From contig CADASL010000002.1 in NCBI GenBank assembly GCA_902790595.1, positions 387,384 through 451,383 on the forward strand: a stretch of DNA of 64,000 bases, in the 5' to 3' direction. This DNA is from an uncultured Bacteroidales bacterium (GTDB taxonomy: Bacteria > Bacteroidota > Bacteroidia > Bacteroidales > SZUA-534). Made by a program: the position numbers and the translations under genes. The notes beneath the pieces were generated by a model, which saw nothing but the letters and a program-made list of their open reading frames with translations, was not told the DNA's origin and made no database searches. Of this stretch, positions 43,676-53,733 are shown one piece after another (position 1 is the stretch's first letter; every line of letters begins with the position of its first letter).

Positions 43676-44854
43676 TCAAACTGTTGCCTTTGCGGCGATG
43701 CGCAGAATTGCTTCGACATCGGCAGTGGTGAGTTTCACGAAACCGCCTGTGGTGCCGTTGATGCCCATCTTCTTGGCTAACAATGGAATATCTGATTCTT
43801 TCGCTCCGAGTTGCTCAAAGTTTATTGGCATTCCGATTGACGAAAGGAACCGACGGAAGCAGCGAATGCCCGCGAGTGCGGTGTTTTCGGGATGCTCAAA
43901 ATCCATCTGGCAGCCCCAAACGCGGGTGGCAACTTGTGCAAAACGCATAACATTGTGATTCATTGTGAATTCCATCCACGAAGGCATAACCACGGCCAGT
44001 CCAGCGCCGTGAGCCACATCGTACAGACCCGACAGTTCGTGCTCAATGCAATGGCTGTTCCAGTCCTGGCTGCGGCCGACGCCAACAATGTCGTTGTGCG
44101 CAACCGTTCCAGCCCACATAATGTTGGCGCGGGCTTCGTAGTTGTTGGGGTCGGCAATCACGCGCGGCGTTTCCTTGACCATTGTCAGCAGGATGGCTTC
44201 ACAAAGACGGTCGGTAACTTCAACTTCTTCGGTATTAGTAAAATAACGCTCAAAAACGTGCGCCATAATGTCGGTTGCACCGCAAGCCGTCTGATAGGCT
44301 GGCAGGGTGCAGGTGAGTTCGGGGTTCAGGATTGAGAATCGCGGGCGAAGCAAGTCAGAGCAGGCGTCGCGCTTGAGAAGGCCGTCTTCGCGAGTGATGA
44401 CCGATGCGCCCGAGCCTTCGCTGCCAGCGGCGGCAATAGTGAGCACGGTGCCCACGGGCAGAGCCTTTTTAATCTCAAGTCCAGTGCCGTACAAATCCCA
44501 GAAATCGCCGTCGTAGCAGACGCCAGCGGCAATGGCTTTCGAACTGTCGATGCACGAGCCGCCACCAACCGACAGAATGAAATCTACCTTCTCGGCCTTT
44601 GCCAGAGCAATGCCTTCGCGCACTTTGGTGTCGCGCGGATTGGGTTTCACACCGCCAAGTTCGACGAATGCGATGCCTTCGGCAGCCAGCGATTTTTTGA
44701 CGCGCTCAAGCAAACCTGTCCTGACAACCGAGCCAGAACCATAGTGAATCAGCACTTTAGAACCGCCGTGCTTGCGAACGTACTTGCCCGCCTCGTTTTC
44801 GGTGCCCTTGCCAAACACGAACTCGGTTGGGCTGTAAAATTGAAAATTGTCCAT
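43676..44854 (-). CDS. Iron-containing alcohol dehydrogenase (butanol dehydrogenase/YqhD type)
   Basis: 392 residues. The NAD(P) loop is SVGGGSCIDSSKAIA near 95, and metal ligands fit GATDIMAHVFERYF and IEHELSGLYDVAHGAGLAVVMP. The start DNFQFYSPTEFVFGKGTE is the BDH/YqhD subgroup. It reduces short-chain aldehydes with NADPH, perhaps for detoxification or fermentation. The gene is followed upstream by recN on the same strand, with only 34 bp between, but no functional link is apparent. Confidence 0.92.
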   Translation of the reverse strand: MDNFQFYSPTEFVFGKGTENEAGKYVRKHGGSKVLIHYGSGSVVRTGLLERVKKSLAAEGIAFVELGGVKPNPRDTKVREGIALAKAEKVDFILSVGGGSCIDSSKAIAAGVCYDGDFWDLYGTGLEIKKALPVGTVLTIAAAGSEGSGASVITREDGLLKRDACSDLLRPRFSILNPELTCTLPAYQTACGATDIMAHVFERYFTNTEEVEVTDRLCEAILLTMVKETPRVIADPNNYEARANIMWAGTVAHNDIVGVGRSQDWNSHCIEHELSGLYDVAHGAGLAVVMPSWMEFTMNHNVMRFAQVATRVWGCQMDFEHPENTALAGIRCFRRFLSSIGMPINFEQLGAKESDIPLLAKKMGINGTTGGFVKLTTADVEAILRIAAKATV

Positions 44855-44888
44855 AAAAAAGTGGTATAAAGTTGCGAATTATAAAGAG

Positions 44889-46544
44889 TTATCCTTTTAA
44901 TAGGGATTTGGCGTTCTCACGCGCTTCGGCGGTGATGTTTTTGCCGCTCAACATCCGTGCAATTTCGTCAACACGCTCAGCGTCAGACAGTTTATCGACA
45001 ATGGTGTGAGTGGTGCCGCCTTCGTCGTTCTTCGAAACGCGATACTGCACCGCACCTTTGGCGGCAATCTGCGGCAAGTGGGTGATGGTTATCACTTGCA
45101 TCTGCTTGGCCATCAGCGACATAAGTTCACCCATTTTGTGTGCGATGTCGCCCGAAACGCCAGTGTCAATCTCGTCGAAAATAACGGTTGGCAAAGCAAC
45201 AGATTTTGAAAGTATCGCCTTGATACTCAGCATTAAACGGCTTATCTCGCCGCCCGATGCAATCTTCGAAATGTTTTGAAGCTCGTGGTTGCGGTTGGCG
45301 GTGAACAAAAAGTTGACGCTGTCGCGGCCGTTGGGTGTGAACGCTTCGGTGTCGGTCAGGCTGATTTGCAACTGCGCGTTGGGCATTCCAAGACCCGTCA
45401 GGTGGCTGCAAATCTGCTTGCAGAGCGAATCGGCAACCTTTCGGCGGCTGTCCGACAGTTTGGCTGCCAAATCGGTCAACTGCGTTGTGGCTTGGTTGAG
45501 TTGCTTTTCGGTTTGCTCAATCAACGTTTCGTAATCGCCTGATTTTGTGAGTTTTTGTTCTAAATCGTTGCGAATTGCAATAAGTTCGTCAACGCTTTTG
45601 GCCTGATGTTTCTGCATAAGGCTGTAGAGCAGGTCGAGTTTGGCGCGCAACTCTTCGAGCCGTTCGGGTTGATTTTCAAGTCGTTGCAAATCGCTTTCGA
45701 GTTCCTGCGCAAAGTCTTTCATTTCAATTATCACAGGCTCAAGGCGTTGCAGATACTCTTCCGATTTTTGGAAGTAGCGCTGCGTCTGCTGAACAGCCTG
45801 CCGAACCTGCGCCAGTCCCGACAAGACGTTTTGTTCGCCGTCTTGCAAAACATAGAGCGCGGCGCTCAGATTTTGTTGAATATCAACAATATTCGACAGC
45901 GTCTGGAATTCGTTTTCCATCTCTTCCTGATTGACGCCATCAAGTTTTGCTTCGGCTAACTGGTTGTATTGGAATTGATTATAGTCGTAATCGGCCGACA
46001 TCTGGCGTGCATTTTCCTTCAGTTCGGCAAGTTCGGCCTGCAAACGCTTGTATTCTGCGTAAGCGGCCGAGTATTGTTTCTGTAAATCAGCATTTTGTGC
46101 AGCCGCATCAACCACACGCAACTGAAACTGATTGTTGTTCAGTTCAAGATTCTCGTGCTGCGAGTGAATGTCAATCAGATGGCGACCTAAATCTTTGAGT
46201 GCGTTAAGGTTAACGGGCGTATCGTTGACAAACGCGCGTGATTTTCCGTTTGTCAGCAACTCGCGGCGGACAATTGTTTCGTCCTGATAATCAAGGTCGA
46301 GTTCATCGAAAATCTTTTCAAGGTGATACGGCTTGACATTGAAAGTGGCTTCAACCACGCATTTCTGCCCCGCATTGCCAATGGCAGTGGTGTCGGCGCG
46401 GTTGCCCAGAGCCAGCATCAGCGCGCCAAGCAGAATCGATTTGCCCGCGCCCGTCTCGCCCGTGAGCGTCGAAAAGCCGTCGGTGAAATCGACAGTCAGT
46501 TCGTCGATTAGCGCATAGTTCTGTATATGAATCTGATGCAGCAT
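44889..46544 (-). CDS. recN: DNA repair protein RecN
   Basis: 551 residues from ATG at 46544 (MLHQIHIQNYALIDEL), the family start. Walker A GETGAGKS lies at 29-36, followed by long coiled-coil arms (about 150-370), the ABC signature ASGGEISRLMLSIKAIL and Walker B VIFDEIDTGVSG. RecN is an SMC-like protein that helps join broken chromosome ends during recombination. It is 8 bp downstream of the secreted-protein gene at 46553, so the two are co-transcribed. Confidence 0.96.
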   Translation of the reverse strand: MLHQIHIQNYALIDELTVDFTDGFSTLTGETGAGKSILLGALMLALGNRADTTAIGNAGQKCVVEATFNVKPYHLEKIFDELDLDYQDETIVRRELLTNGKSRAFVNDTPVNLNALKDLGRHLIDIHSQHENLELNNNQFQLRVVDAAAQNADLQKQYSAAYAEYKRLQAELAELKENARQMSADYDYNQFQYNQLAEAKLDGVNQEEMENEFQTLSNIVDIQQNLSAALYVLQDGEQNVLSGLAQVRQAVQQTQRYFQKSEEYLQRLEPVIIEMKDFAQELESDLQRLENQPERLEELRAKLDLLYSLMQKHQAKSVDELIAIRNDLEQKLTKSGDYETLIEQTEKQLNQATTQLTDLAAKLSDSRRKVADSLCKQICSHLTGLGMPNAQLQISLTDTEAFTPNGRDSVNFLFTANRNHELQNISKIASGGEISRLMLSIKAILSKSVALPTVIFDEIDTGVSGDIAHKMGELMSLMAKQMQVITITHLPQIAAKGAVQYRVSKNDEGGTTHTIVDKLSDAERVDEIARMLSGKNITAEARENAKSLLKG

Positions 46545-46552
46545 TTTTAATG

Positions 46553-47191
46553 TCAATTACTGATGCCTGCGGCCACAATCCAAATAACGCCGCCGGTGAG
46601 CACGCCTAAAGCGCCATCACGCATCCGCCGTTGGCTTATTGCAGTCTGAACGCCTAAAGTATAATATTCATCGTCAAGCATATCGGGGTATTTTGCCTTC
46701 AGTTTTTCAACTGATTTGGTGGTGTTGCCAGCCACAAATATATAACCGAACGGAACCACCACGCCAACAGGCACGCTGGCATTGTTGCTGTTCAAGTTGA
46801 ATCGCACCGACGGAATAGCCGCACCGACTGCAGTTGCCGCCACACCACCAGCAAAAAATCCCCAGCTGAATCCGGCCGAATAATCGGCTTTGCCTTGAAG
46901 GAAACGCCGCATCTGGTCAACAGTCAGGTCGCCGGCTGCGGTGTCCGACACATATAATATATGCTCACGTCCGCCCTGCGAAACCGAAAAGACCTTGTCG
47001 GCGCGCTTGCTCTTTTGCTTTCCGTTGGGCAATTGGTAGCTGACCACCGTATCGCCTTTGACCGTAACTTCTATCTTGCTGTTGCTCACGGTGATACGCT
47101 TACCGCGCATCAACATTATAGTGTCTTGCGCTCCGGCAATGCCAATGGTGGCGAACAATGATATTATTAGTGTGAACAGTTTTTGTGTCAT
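46553..47191 (-). CDS. Secreted or membrane hypothetical protein upstream of recN
   Basis: 212 residues from ATG at 47191 (MTQKLFTLIISLFATIGIAGAQ, a signal peptide). A small beta-rich part follows (MLMRGKRITVSNSKIEVTVKGDTVVSYQLPNG), then a Gly/Ala-rich hydrophobic stretch (FSWGFFAGGVAATAVGAA) and a C-terminal hydrophobic segment (GALGVLTGGVIWIVAAGI). I do not recognise a family, though similar envelope proteins are common in Bacteroidota. It is tightly linked to recN. Confidence 0.75.
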   Translation of the reverse strand: MTQKLFTLIISLFATIGIAGAQDTIMLMRGKRITVSNSKIEVTVKGDTVVSYQLPNGKQKSKRADKVFSVSQGGREHILYVSDTAAGDLTVDQMRRFLQGKADYSAGFSWGFFAGGVAATAVGAAIPSVRFNLNSNNASVPVGVVVPFGYIFVAGNTTKSVEKLKAKYPDMLDDEYYTLGVQTAISQRRMRDGALGVLTGGVIWIVAAGISN

Positions 47192-47275
47192 AACCGAGTG
47201 TTTTTCCGTTGCCAAATCTACAATTTTTTCGGGTGCCACCGCATCAGGCACAATTACAATTCGTCGAGCCGATGC

Positions 47276-48145
47276 TTAAATCTTATCCAGCCTGGCTTTC
47301 AGCGCGCTTAATTTCTTTTTATACCAAACAAAGCAAATCACCGCTGCAGCGATATAGCAAACTATCGCGGGCACTGCAGCCTCAACTCCGAAATTGCCTC
47401 CGGTGAGAAGTTTGCTCGCTGACTCCACCGGAATAACAATATAAGCCGTGTTAGGTGCCCCGTTGACTATCGCGCCCACGCCGAAAATGCCACCTATTAT
47501 AAATGCGTTCCACAGTGCGTGCGCCAATGCTCCAGGATAAATCGAGCCTGAATCAAGGGCCATTAATGTAAACATTACCGCAACCGACGACCCTGCCAAA
47601 ACAAGAAGAATCAGGTCGGTCAGGTTGAATGTCTGCATATTCATAATGTGCAGGATGGCGAACAAAACGGCCGGGATGATTACGGCCAGCTTGACGCCCA
47701 AAGTCTTTTTCATATAGCGAAAAATCATTCCTCTGAAAATCAACTCCTCAGCTATTCCCACAGTAATACCCGTCTCAAGAATAGCACGGAAAAGCGTTTT
47801 GCAAAGCATATCATTTTCAGCGATGTGCGCTTTTCCGGGCAACACAAATGCATAAAAAACGAGCACCAAAACCGGCAATGCAATGGCAATAATTATCCAT
47901 TTCAGCTCGATTCGTTTTGGTTTGATGCCCAACTCGTCAGAACTGATTTTCAGCAGTTTGGCCGACACGAACCAAGCCAGCGCCATAGTAGATGCAACCC
48001 TTAGAACGCAGGAAACCATCAGTTTCAGGTAATAATCCGAAAACAAATTCCGGCCAAGGTCGCCCACAACAACACCAATCAACAATACGGCAATAGCCAA
48101 TATTATGACTCCGATATTCTTCCCGATGATTTTCAAAACGTTCAT
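47276..48145 (-). CDS. CPBP-family intramembrane glutamic endopeptidase
   Basis: 289 residues with about eight membrane spans. The Abi/CPBP motifs are present: EELIFRGMIFRYM (EExxxR, near 132), FAILHIMN (FxxxH) and ALAHALWNAF (HxxxN). These proteases cleave within membranes; bacterial members process peptides or give bacteriocin immunity. The start lies 5 bp after the stop of the CobW-type gene, so the two form an operon. The substrate is unknown. Confidence 0.9.
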   Translation of the reverse strand: MNVLKIIGKNIGVIILAIAVLLIGVVVGDLGRNLFSDYYLKLMVSCVLRVASTMALAWFVSAKLLKISSDELGIKPKRIELKWIIIAIALPVLVLVFYAFVLPGKAHIAENDMLCKTLFRAILETGITVGIAEELIFRGMIFRYMKKTLGVKLAVIIPAVLFAILHIMNMQTFNLTDLILLVLAGSSVAVMFTLMALDSGSIYPGALAHALWNAFIIGGIFGVGAIVNGAPNTAYIVIPVESASKLLTGGNFGVEAAVPAIVCYIAAAVICFVWYKKKLSALKARLDKI

Positions 48146-48150
48146 TTTGC

Positions 48151-49272
48151 TTAAATCTTATCCAACTCGGTCTTAAGTGCCTCACGGTCAAGATTTTGAC
48201 CAATAAAGACAATTTTAATCATCTTGTCGCCATACTCCTCGTCCCAGTCGTGGCGCAGCTCGGCGCTTTGAGCCAGCAGCTGCTTCTGCTCCTCCTCGGG
48301 CGCGGTGCAAATCCATTGTCCGGCCTTCACAAGTTTCTTCTGCGTTCCGGCCTGGTCGAACATATACGACATATCGGAATCATCGTTGAAATAGCAAATT
48401 CCCTTGCTACGAATGATGTTTGCCGGCCAGCGGTCGTTTGCAAAAGTCTCGAACTTGGTGTAGTTGAATCCCTTACGGCGATAGTAAACGTATGTTCCGA
48501 TGCCGTACTCCTCGGTCTCACTTTCGTGCTCGTGCTCGTCATCATCTTTCTCAAGCTCCTCAACCCAGCCAGCCGACATCGACGCTTTTTCAAGGTCGAA
48601 CTGTTTGGCATCCATAATCTTGTGGAAATCGAACTCGCAGTAGTTGGTCTCGATGATTTCGGCCGATGGCTGTAACTTCTTGATTACGGCGCGGATAAGT
48701 TTCAATTCGTCCTCAGTCACTTCGGCAACCTTGTTCAGAATGATAATGTTGCAGAACTCGATTTGCTGAATGAGCAGATTCTCAATGTCTTCGTCATCGA
48801 TATTATTGCGAGTCAGTTGATTGCCGCAGCCAAACTCGCGTGCCATTCGCAGGGCATCGACCACGGTTGCGATGCTGTCGAGACGGCAGGGCGACGGCTG
48901 ATTGTACTGGCGGGCATAATCGCCAATAGCCACAATGGTCTGCGCAATCGGCAGCGGTTCGCAAATGCCGCTGGCCTCAATCACAATATAGTCGAACTTG
49001 CCGGTGCTGGTGATGCTGGTAATCTGGTCGATAAGGTCGGTTTTGAGCGTGCAGCAGATGCAGCCGTTGCTCAAGGCCACCAGGCTGTCGTCTTTCTTGT
49101 TCACAATGCCGCCCTTCTCAATCAGCGACGCATCGACGTTTATCTCGCCAATGTCGTTTACAATCACAGCAATTTTCAGACCCTGGTTGTTGGCCAGAAT
49201 CTTATTCAGCAGAGTTGTCTTACCGCTACCTAAATAGCCGGTTAACAATGTGATAGGTACAATCTTGTTCAT
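48151..49272 (-). CDS. CobW/ZNG1-family GTP-dependent metal chaperone
   Basis: 373 residues. Walker A TGYLGSGKTTLLNKIL near 11-26, the metal-binding GCICCTLK near 72 (CxCC) and LNKVAE as the nucleotide specificity motif are clear. An acidic segment with His (KDDDEHEHESETEEYG) may hold zinc. The CobW_C domain follows. Such GTPases deliver zinc or cobalt to client enzymes. No Zur site could be identified upstream. The CPBP gene follows at once. Confidence 0.93.
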   Translation of the reverse strand: MNKIVPITLLTGYLGSGKTTLLNKILANNQGLKIAVIVNDIGEINVDASLIEKGGIVNKKDDSLVALSNGCICCTLKTDLIDQITSITSTGKFDYIVIEASGICEPLPIAQTIVAIGDYARQYNQPSPCRLDSIATVVDALRMAREFGCGNQLTRNNIDDEDIENLLIQQIEFCNIIILNKVAEVTEDELKLIRAVIKKLQPSAEIIETNYCEFDFHKIMDAKQFDLEKASMSAGWVEELEKDDDEHEHESETEEYGIGTYVYYRRKGFNYTKFETFANDRWPANIIRSKGICYFNDDSDMSYMFDQAGTQKKLVKAGQWICTAPEEEQKQLLAQSAELRHDWDEEYGDKMIKIVFIGQNLDREALKTELDKI

Positions 49273-49527
49273 TTTTTAAGCGATTTTTAAATTGCCGCAG
49301 AATTACAAAAAAAAACGTTGCTGAAGGAAAATTTTATTTTCATACTGATTACACAACGAATACTGATTTTTATCGGTTATTTCTTAAACTACCCACTTGT
49401 TATTATCAAAAATTCAACCAATTACCATCTTTTAGAATCGGTCTGCAAAAATAAATTCAATCCTATGTGCGCGTTTCGCTCACCGGATTATTTTTTTTAC
49501 ACCACTAAATATGTTACAGGAATTAGG

Positions 49528-49550
49528 TAACTTTACATTTTAGAATGTAA
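49528..49550 (+). promoter_or_regulatory. Putative hsdR promoter and inverted repeat
   Basis: TAACTTTA (49528-49535, a weak TAnnTTTG) overlaps the inverted repeat TTACATT...AATGTAA (49533-49550), 14 bp before the GTG start of hsdR. It may be an operator that limits early restriction activity. The rest of 49273-49527 shows nothing notable. Confidence 0.45.
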
Positions 49551-49563
49551 AATATTTACAATT

Positions 49564-52551
49564 GTGTTAGAAAGCCAGATAGAGAACAATTTTATCAAGA
49601 AATTAAGCGAAGATTTGAAATATGTCTATCGTGAGGATATTCACGACAGGGATAGTCTTGAACGTAATTTCCGAGAGAAATTTCAGACTTTAAACCGCTG
49701 TCATTTGACCGACAACGAGTTTGCTCGTTTGTTGGAGGAAATTACGGATTCAGATGTATTTACATCATCAAAAAGGTTGCGCGAGCGTAATACTTTCATA
49801 CGAGAAGACGGCACACCGCTTCAGTATATGCTAGTGAACATAAAAGATTGGTGCAAAAACGATTATGAGGTTATACACCAGTTGCGAATTAATACACGAA
49901 ACAGTTTTCAACGCTATGATGTAATTCTGCTAATAAACGGTTTACCTGTAGTGCAGATTGAACTGAAGACTTTGGACGTTAGCCCGCGCCGCGCTATGCA
50001 GCAAATTGTTGACTACAAAAATGATGCAGGTAATGGATATGCCAATTCTCTGCTCTGTTTTATGCAGATGTTCATCGTCAGCAACCAGCATAACACATAC
50101 TATTTTGCCAACAACAACAAAGAGCACTTCAACTTCAATGCCGACGAACGTTTCTTGCCTGTATATCAGTGGGCCGACGATAAGAACCAAAAGATAACCG
50201 CACTTGATGCGTTTGCCGATGTTTTCCTGCAAAAGTGCCGTTTAGGTGAGATGATTAGCCGCTATATGGTTTTGGTGGCTTCTGAAAGGAAAGTGCTGAT
50301 GATGCGCCCATATCAGATTTATGCCGTAAAAGCTATTGTGAATTGCATAAATGAAAATCGAGGCAACGGCTATATTTGGCATACGACAGGCAGCGGGAAA
50401 ACACTGACATCGTTCAAAGCATCAACACTTTTAAAAGATAATCCAGAGGTTGAAAAATGTCTTTTTGTTGTTGACCGCAAAGACCTTGACAGGCAGACTC
50501 GTGAGGAGTTTAACAAATTTCAAGACGGCTGTGTAGAAGAGAACACCAACACCGACGCGCTTGTGCGCCGTATGCTGTCGGAAGATTACGCTGACAAGAT
50601 TATTGTTACAACCATCCAGAAGCTTGGCATCGCTCTTGACCCGCAAAATCGCCGTAACTATCAGGAGCGCCTTTTGCCACTACGTGACAAGCGTGTTGTG
50701 TTCATTTTCGATGAGTGCCATCGCTCTCAGTTTGGCGACAACCACAAGGCTATCAAAGAGTTCTTTCCGAAAGCACAGCTTTTCGGGTTCACGGGAACGC
50801 CTATTTTCGAGGAGAACGCCACCTACACTCAAATTACAGGCGAGCAAGCACAGTATAGAACCACTAAAGACGTGTTCCAAAAAGAGTTACACGCTTACAC
50901 CATAACCAACGCCATCGATGACCGCAATGTGCTGCGTTTCCACGTTGATTATTTCAAACCCGACAAATCGGATATGGTGGGCGAAACGGTTAAAAAATCG
51001 GCTATTGTGAAGGCCATTCTGACAAAGCACCGCGCAGCAACCAACGAATGCCGATTCAACGCTCTGTTTGCCACAGGCTCAATCAACGAGGCCATTGAGT
51101 ATTATCATCTGTTCAAAGATGCACAGGCACAAAAAATGGCCGACGATAGTGAGTATGAGCCTTTGAATATTGCCTGCGTATTCTCACCCCCTGCCGAGGG
51201 CAACCGCGACATTATGCAGATTCAGGAGGATTTGCCGCAAGAGCAGCAAGATAACGAGCAAGAGCCCGACCTGAAAAAGGCCGCGTTGACCGCTATCATT
51301 AACGATTATAACAAACAATTTGGCACAAATCACAATGTGAATGATTTTGATGCGTACTACCAAGATGTACAGCAGCGCATTAAAAATCAGCAGTATAGCA
51401 ACAAAGATTATGCGCACCAAAACAAGATTGACATAACCATTGTGGTTGATATGCTGCTGACAGGTTTCGACTCAAAATATCTGAACACGCTCTATGTTGA
51501 CAAGAACTTGAAGTACCACGGTTTGGTGCAGGCTTTTTCGCGCACCAACCGTATTCTGAACGACACCAAACCCTACGGCAATATTCTCGATTTCCGTAGC
51601 CAGCAGGATGCAGTAGATACGGCCATAGCCTTGTTTTCAGGCGAAAAAGAAGAAAAAGCCCGTCAGATTTGGCTTGTGGAACCTGCTTCGGTTATTCTGA
51701 AAAAATATAACGATGCAGTTGTAGGATTGCGTGACTTTATGACAGTGAACGATTTGGATTTCAAGGCCGAAGAAGTGCCGAACCTGAAAGGCGATGCCGC
51801 CAAGGCCGACTTTATTAACCGTTTCAAAGAGGTGCAAAGGCTCAAAACGCAACTCGACCAATACACCGACCTTGTTGATGTTGAGGCCAACCAAAATCAG
51901 TCTAATGTGGCCGAACCGACTGCAAAATACGGATTCACCGACGATGATTTGCGTGCTTTCCGTGGCGCGTATCTCGACCTTGCTCGCAACCTGAAAGGCA
52001 AACGCGAGAAGTCGGGCGAAAAAATTCCCGACGAGATAGAAGACCTTGATTTTGAGTTCGTTCTGTTTGCTTCGGCAATGATTGACTATGACTACATTAT
52101 GGAGCTCATTTCCAGATGTATGGGGCAGCCAGCCAAGTGGAAGATGACTAAAGACGAACTTATCAACCTTATCCGCTCAAGCGCCAACCTGCTCGACGAC
52201 CGCGATGACATTATTGCTTACATTGACAGCCTTGACGGTGTGAACGGACGCACCGAGCAGCAGATAAAGGAAGGCTACGAGGTATTCAAAGCCGAAAAAT
52301 ACGCCAAAGAACTATCGGCCGTTGCCAGAAAACACGGTTTGGAGACCGATGCGGTTATGCTGTTTGTGAACGACATTGTGGAACACAAGTTTTTTGACGG
52401 AGAGAAATTGAGCACCCTGCTCGAACCGTTGGATTTGGGTTGGCGCGACCGCACCCGCAAGGAGACCGAACTGATGAACGACCTTGTGCCGCTCTTGAAA
52501 CGCCTTGCGCCAGGACAGGAGATTTCAGGGTTGAAGGCGTATGAAGAATAA
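49564..52551 (+). CDS. hsdR: Type I restriction endonuclease, R (motor/nuclease) subunit
   Basis: 995 residues from a GTG start. The N-terminal PD-(D/E)XK nuclease has YDVILLINGLPVVQIELKT (near 117-137). The SF2 helicase has Walker A TTGSGKTLTS near 277, the DECH box FDECHRSQFG near 380, GFTGTPIF and later QAFSRTNRIL. The subunit translocates DNA and cuts far from the recognition site. It is first in an island with DUF1016, DUF6978, DUF1828 and then hsdS and hsdM, an unusual order (R...S-M) since most loci run R-M-S or M-S-R. Confidence 0.95.
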   Translation: MLESQIENNFIKKLSEDLKYVYREDIHDRDSLERNFREKFQTLNRCHLTDNEFARLLEEITDSDVFTSSKRLRERNTFIREDGTPLQYMLVNIKDWCKNDYEVIHQLRINTRNSFQRYDVILLINGLPVVQIELKTLDVSPRRAMQQIVDYKNDAGNGYANSLLCFMQMFIVSNQHNTYYFANNNKEHFNFNADERFLPVYQWADDKNQKITALDAFADVFLQKCRLGEMISRYMVLVASERKVLMMRPYQIYAVKAIVNCINENRGNGYIWHTTGSGKTLTSFKASTLLKDNPEVEKCLFVVDRKDLDRQTREEFNKFQDGCVEENTNTDALVRRMLSEDYADKIIVTTIQKLGIALDPQNRRNYQERLLPLRDKRVVFIFDECHRSQFGDNHKAIKEFFPKAQLFGFTGTPIFEENATYTQITGEQAQYRTTKDVFQKELHAYTITNAIDDRNVLRFHVDYFKPDKSDMVGETVKKSAIVKAILTKHRAATNECRFNALFATGSINEAIEYYHLFKDAQAQKMADDSEYEPLNIACVFSPPAEGNRDIMQIQEDLPQEQQDNEQEPDLKKAALTAIINDYNKQFGTNHNVNDFDAYYQDVQQRIKNQQYSNKDYAHQNKIDITIVVDMLLTGFDSKYLNTLYVDKNLKYHGLVQAFSRTNRILNDTKPYGNILDFRSQQDAVDTAIALFSGEKEEKARQIWLVEPASVILKKYNDAVVGLRDFMTVNDLDFKAEEVPNLKGDAAKADFINRFKEVQRLKTQLDQYTDLVDVEANQNQSNVAEPTAKYGFTDDDLRAFRGAYLDLARNLKGKREKSGEKIPDEIEDLDFEFVLFASAMIDYDYIMELISRCMGQPAKWKMTKDELINLIRSSANLLDDRDDIIAYIDSLDGVNGRTEQQIKEGYEVFKAEKYAKELSAVARKHGLETDAVMLFVNDIVEHKFFDGEKLSTLLEPLDLGWRDRTRKETELMNDLVPLLKRLAPGQEISGLKAYEE

Positions 52552-52598
52552 ATTGTTGATTATGAGCGTTGAATTAATATGCGACAATTCAAACTTTG

Positions 52599-52625
52599 AA
52601 TTCGCTACGCACTGCGTAGCGAATT
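52599..52625. repeat. 27-bp palindrome upstream of the DUF1016 gene
   Basis: AATTCGCTACGC-A-C-TGCG-type perfect palindrome (arms AATTCGCTACGCA / TGCGTAGCGAATT). A related palindrome lies inside the next gene at 52967-52991. It could be an operator or a REP-like unit. Confidence 0.55.
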
Positions 52626-52679
52626 TGGAACGCGCTGTGTACCGAATTGGAACAAACGTGTTTAAAATCTGATTTATTG

Positions 52680-53711
52680 ATGGTTATGGCAAATATTGTT
52701 GAAAATAGGAATCTTGTAAACGACATTAAGGCGCTGATTAACGAAGCTCGGCTGCACGTGGTTCGCAGTGTGAACACGGCAATGGTCATTACATATTGGG
52801 AGATTGGCCGCCGTATTGTGGAGGAAGAGCAAAACGGCAGCAACCGTGCCGAATATGGTAAGTATATTATTCAAAGCCTTGCCGAAGCCTTGACCGTAGA
52901 GTTCGGAAATGGTTTTGGAGAAACCAACTTAAAGTATTTCAGGCAGTTTTACCTAACATTCCCAATTCGTCACGCACTGCGTGGCGAATTGAGTTGGACA
53001 CATTACCGCCAACTAATACGCGTTGAAAACGAAGATGCACGGACTTTCTATATGAACGAAGCGGCCGAATGCGGTTGGAGTTCACGCCAGTTGGAGCGCC
53101 AAATCAACTCTTTCTATTACCAGCGCCTACTTGCCAGCCAGAATAAAGATGTTGTGAAACGTGAGACCGAACAGCACAACACGCCCGTTTTGCCTTCCGA
53201 CATTCTGAAAGACCCTTACATTCTTGAGTTTCTCGATTTGAAAGAGAACAAAGATTATTTGGAAGCCGATTTGGAAGTGGCCTTAATCAGTAAGTTGCAG
53301 GACTTTTTGCTCGAATTAGGCAAGGGATTCTCTTTTGTGGCGCGCCAACAGCGCATAAGCACCGATGCAGGCAAGCATTATTATATTGATTTGGTGTTTT
53401 ACAACTATCTGTTGAAATGTTTTGTGCTGATTGATTTGAAGATAGGTACACTCACACCGCAGGATGTGGGGCAGATGGATTTGTATGTGCGCCTGTATGA
53501 AGACCAAAAACGCACCGATACCGATAACCCCACTATCGGCATTATTCTTTGCTCACAAAACGACGAAACAGTGGTAAAATATTCTATGCTTGCCGAAAGC
53601 CAGCAACTCTTCGCTTCGCAATACAAATTGTATATGCCTACCGAAGAGGAATTGAAACGGCTGATTGGAGGAAAATCCGATAAGCCTTGTGTCAAAGACT
53701 ATGAGGAATAA
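52680..53711 (+). CDS. PDDEXK nuclease-domain protein (DUF1016/YhcG family)
   Basis: 343 residues from ATG at 52680 (MVMANIVENRN); the frame opens at an upstream TTG at 52647, which is less likely, and ATG 52686 is also possible. The N-terminal part (INEARLHVVRSVNTAMVITYWEIGRRIVEEEQ) and middle (GELSWTHYRQLIRVENEDARTFYMNEA) are the YhcG family. The C-terminal PDDEXK fold has YYIDLVFYNYLLKCFVLIDLK (D...D-x-K). Such genes often ride inside type I R-M loci; their role there is not known. Confidence 0.9.
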   Translation: MVMANIVENRNLVNDIKALINEARLHVVRSVNTAMVITYWEIGRRIVEEEQNGSNRAEYGKYIIQSLAEALTVEFGNGFGETNLKYFRQFYLTFPIRHALRGELSWTHYRQLIRVENEDARTFYMNEAAECGWSSRQLERQINSFYYQRLLASQNKDVVKRETEQHNTPVLPSDILKDPYILEFLDLKENKDYLEADLEVALISKLQDFLLELGKGFSFVARQQRISTDAGKHYYIDLVFYNYLLKCFVLIDLKIGTLTPQDVGQMDLYVRLYEDQKRTDTDNPTIGIILCSQNDETVVKYSMLAESQQLFASQYKLYMPTEEELKRLIGGKSDKPCVKDYEE

Positions 53712-53733
53712 AAACAATACAATTGAGTGAAAT

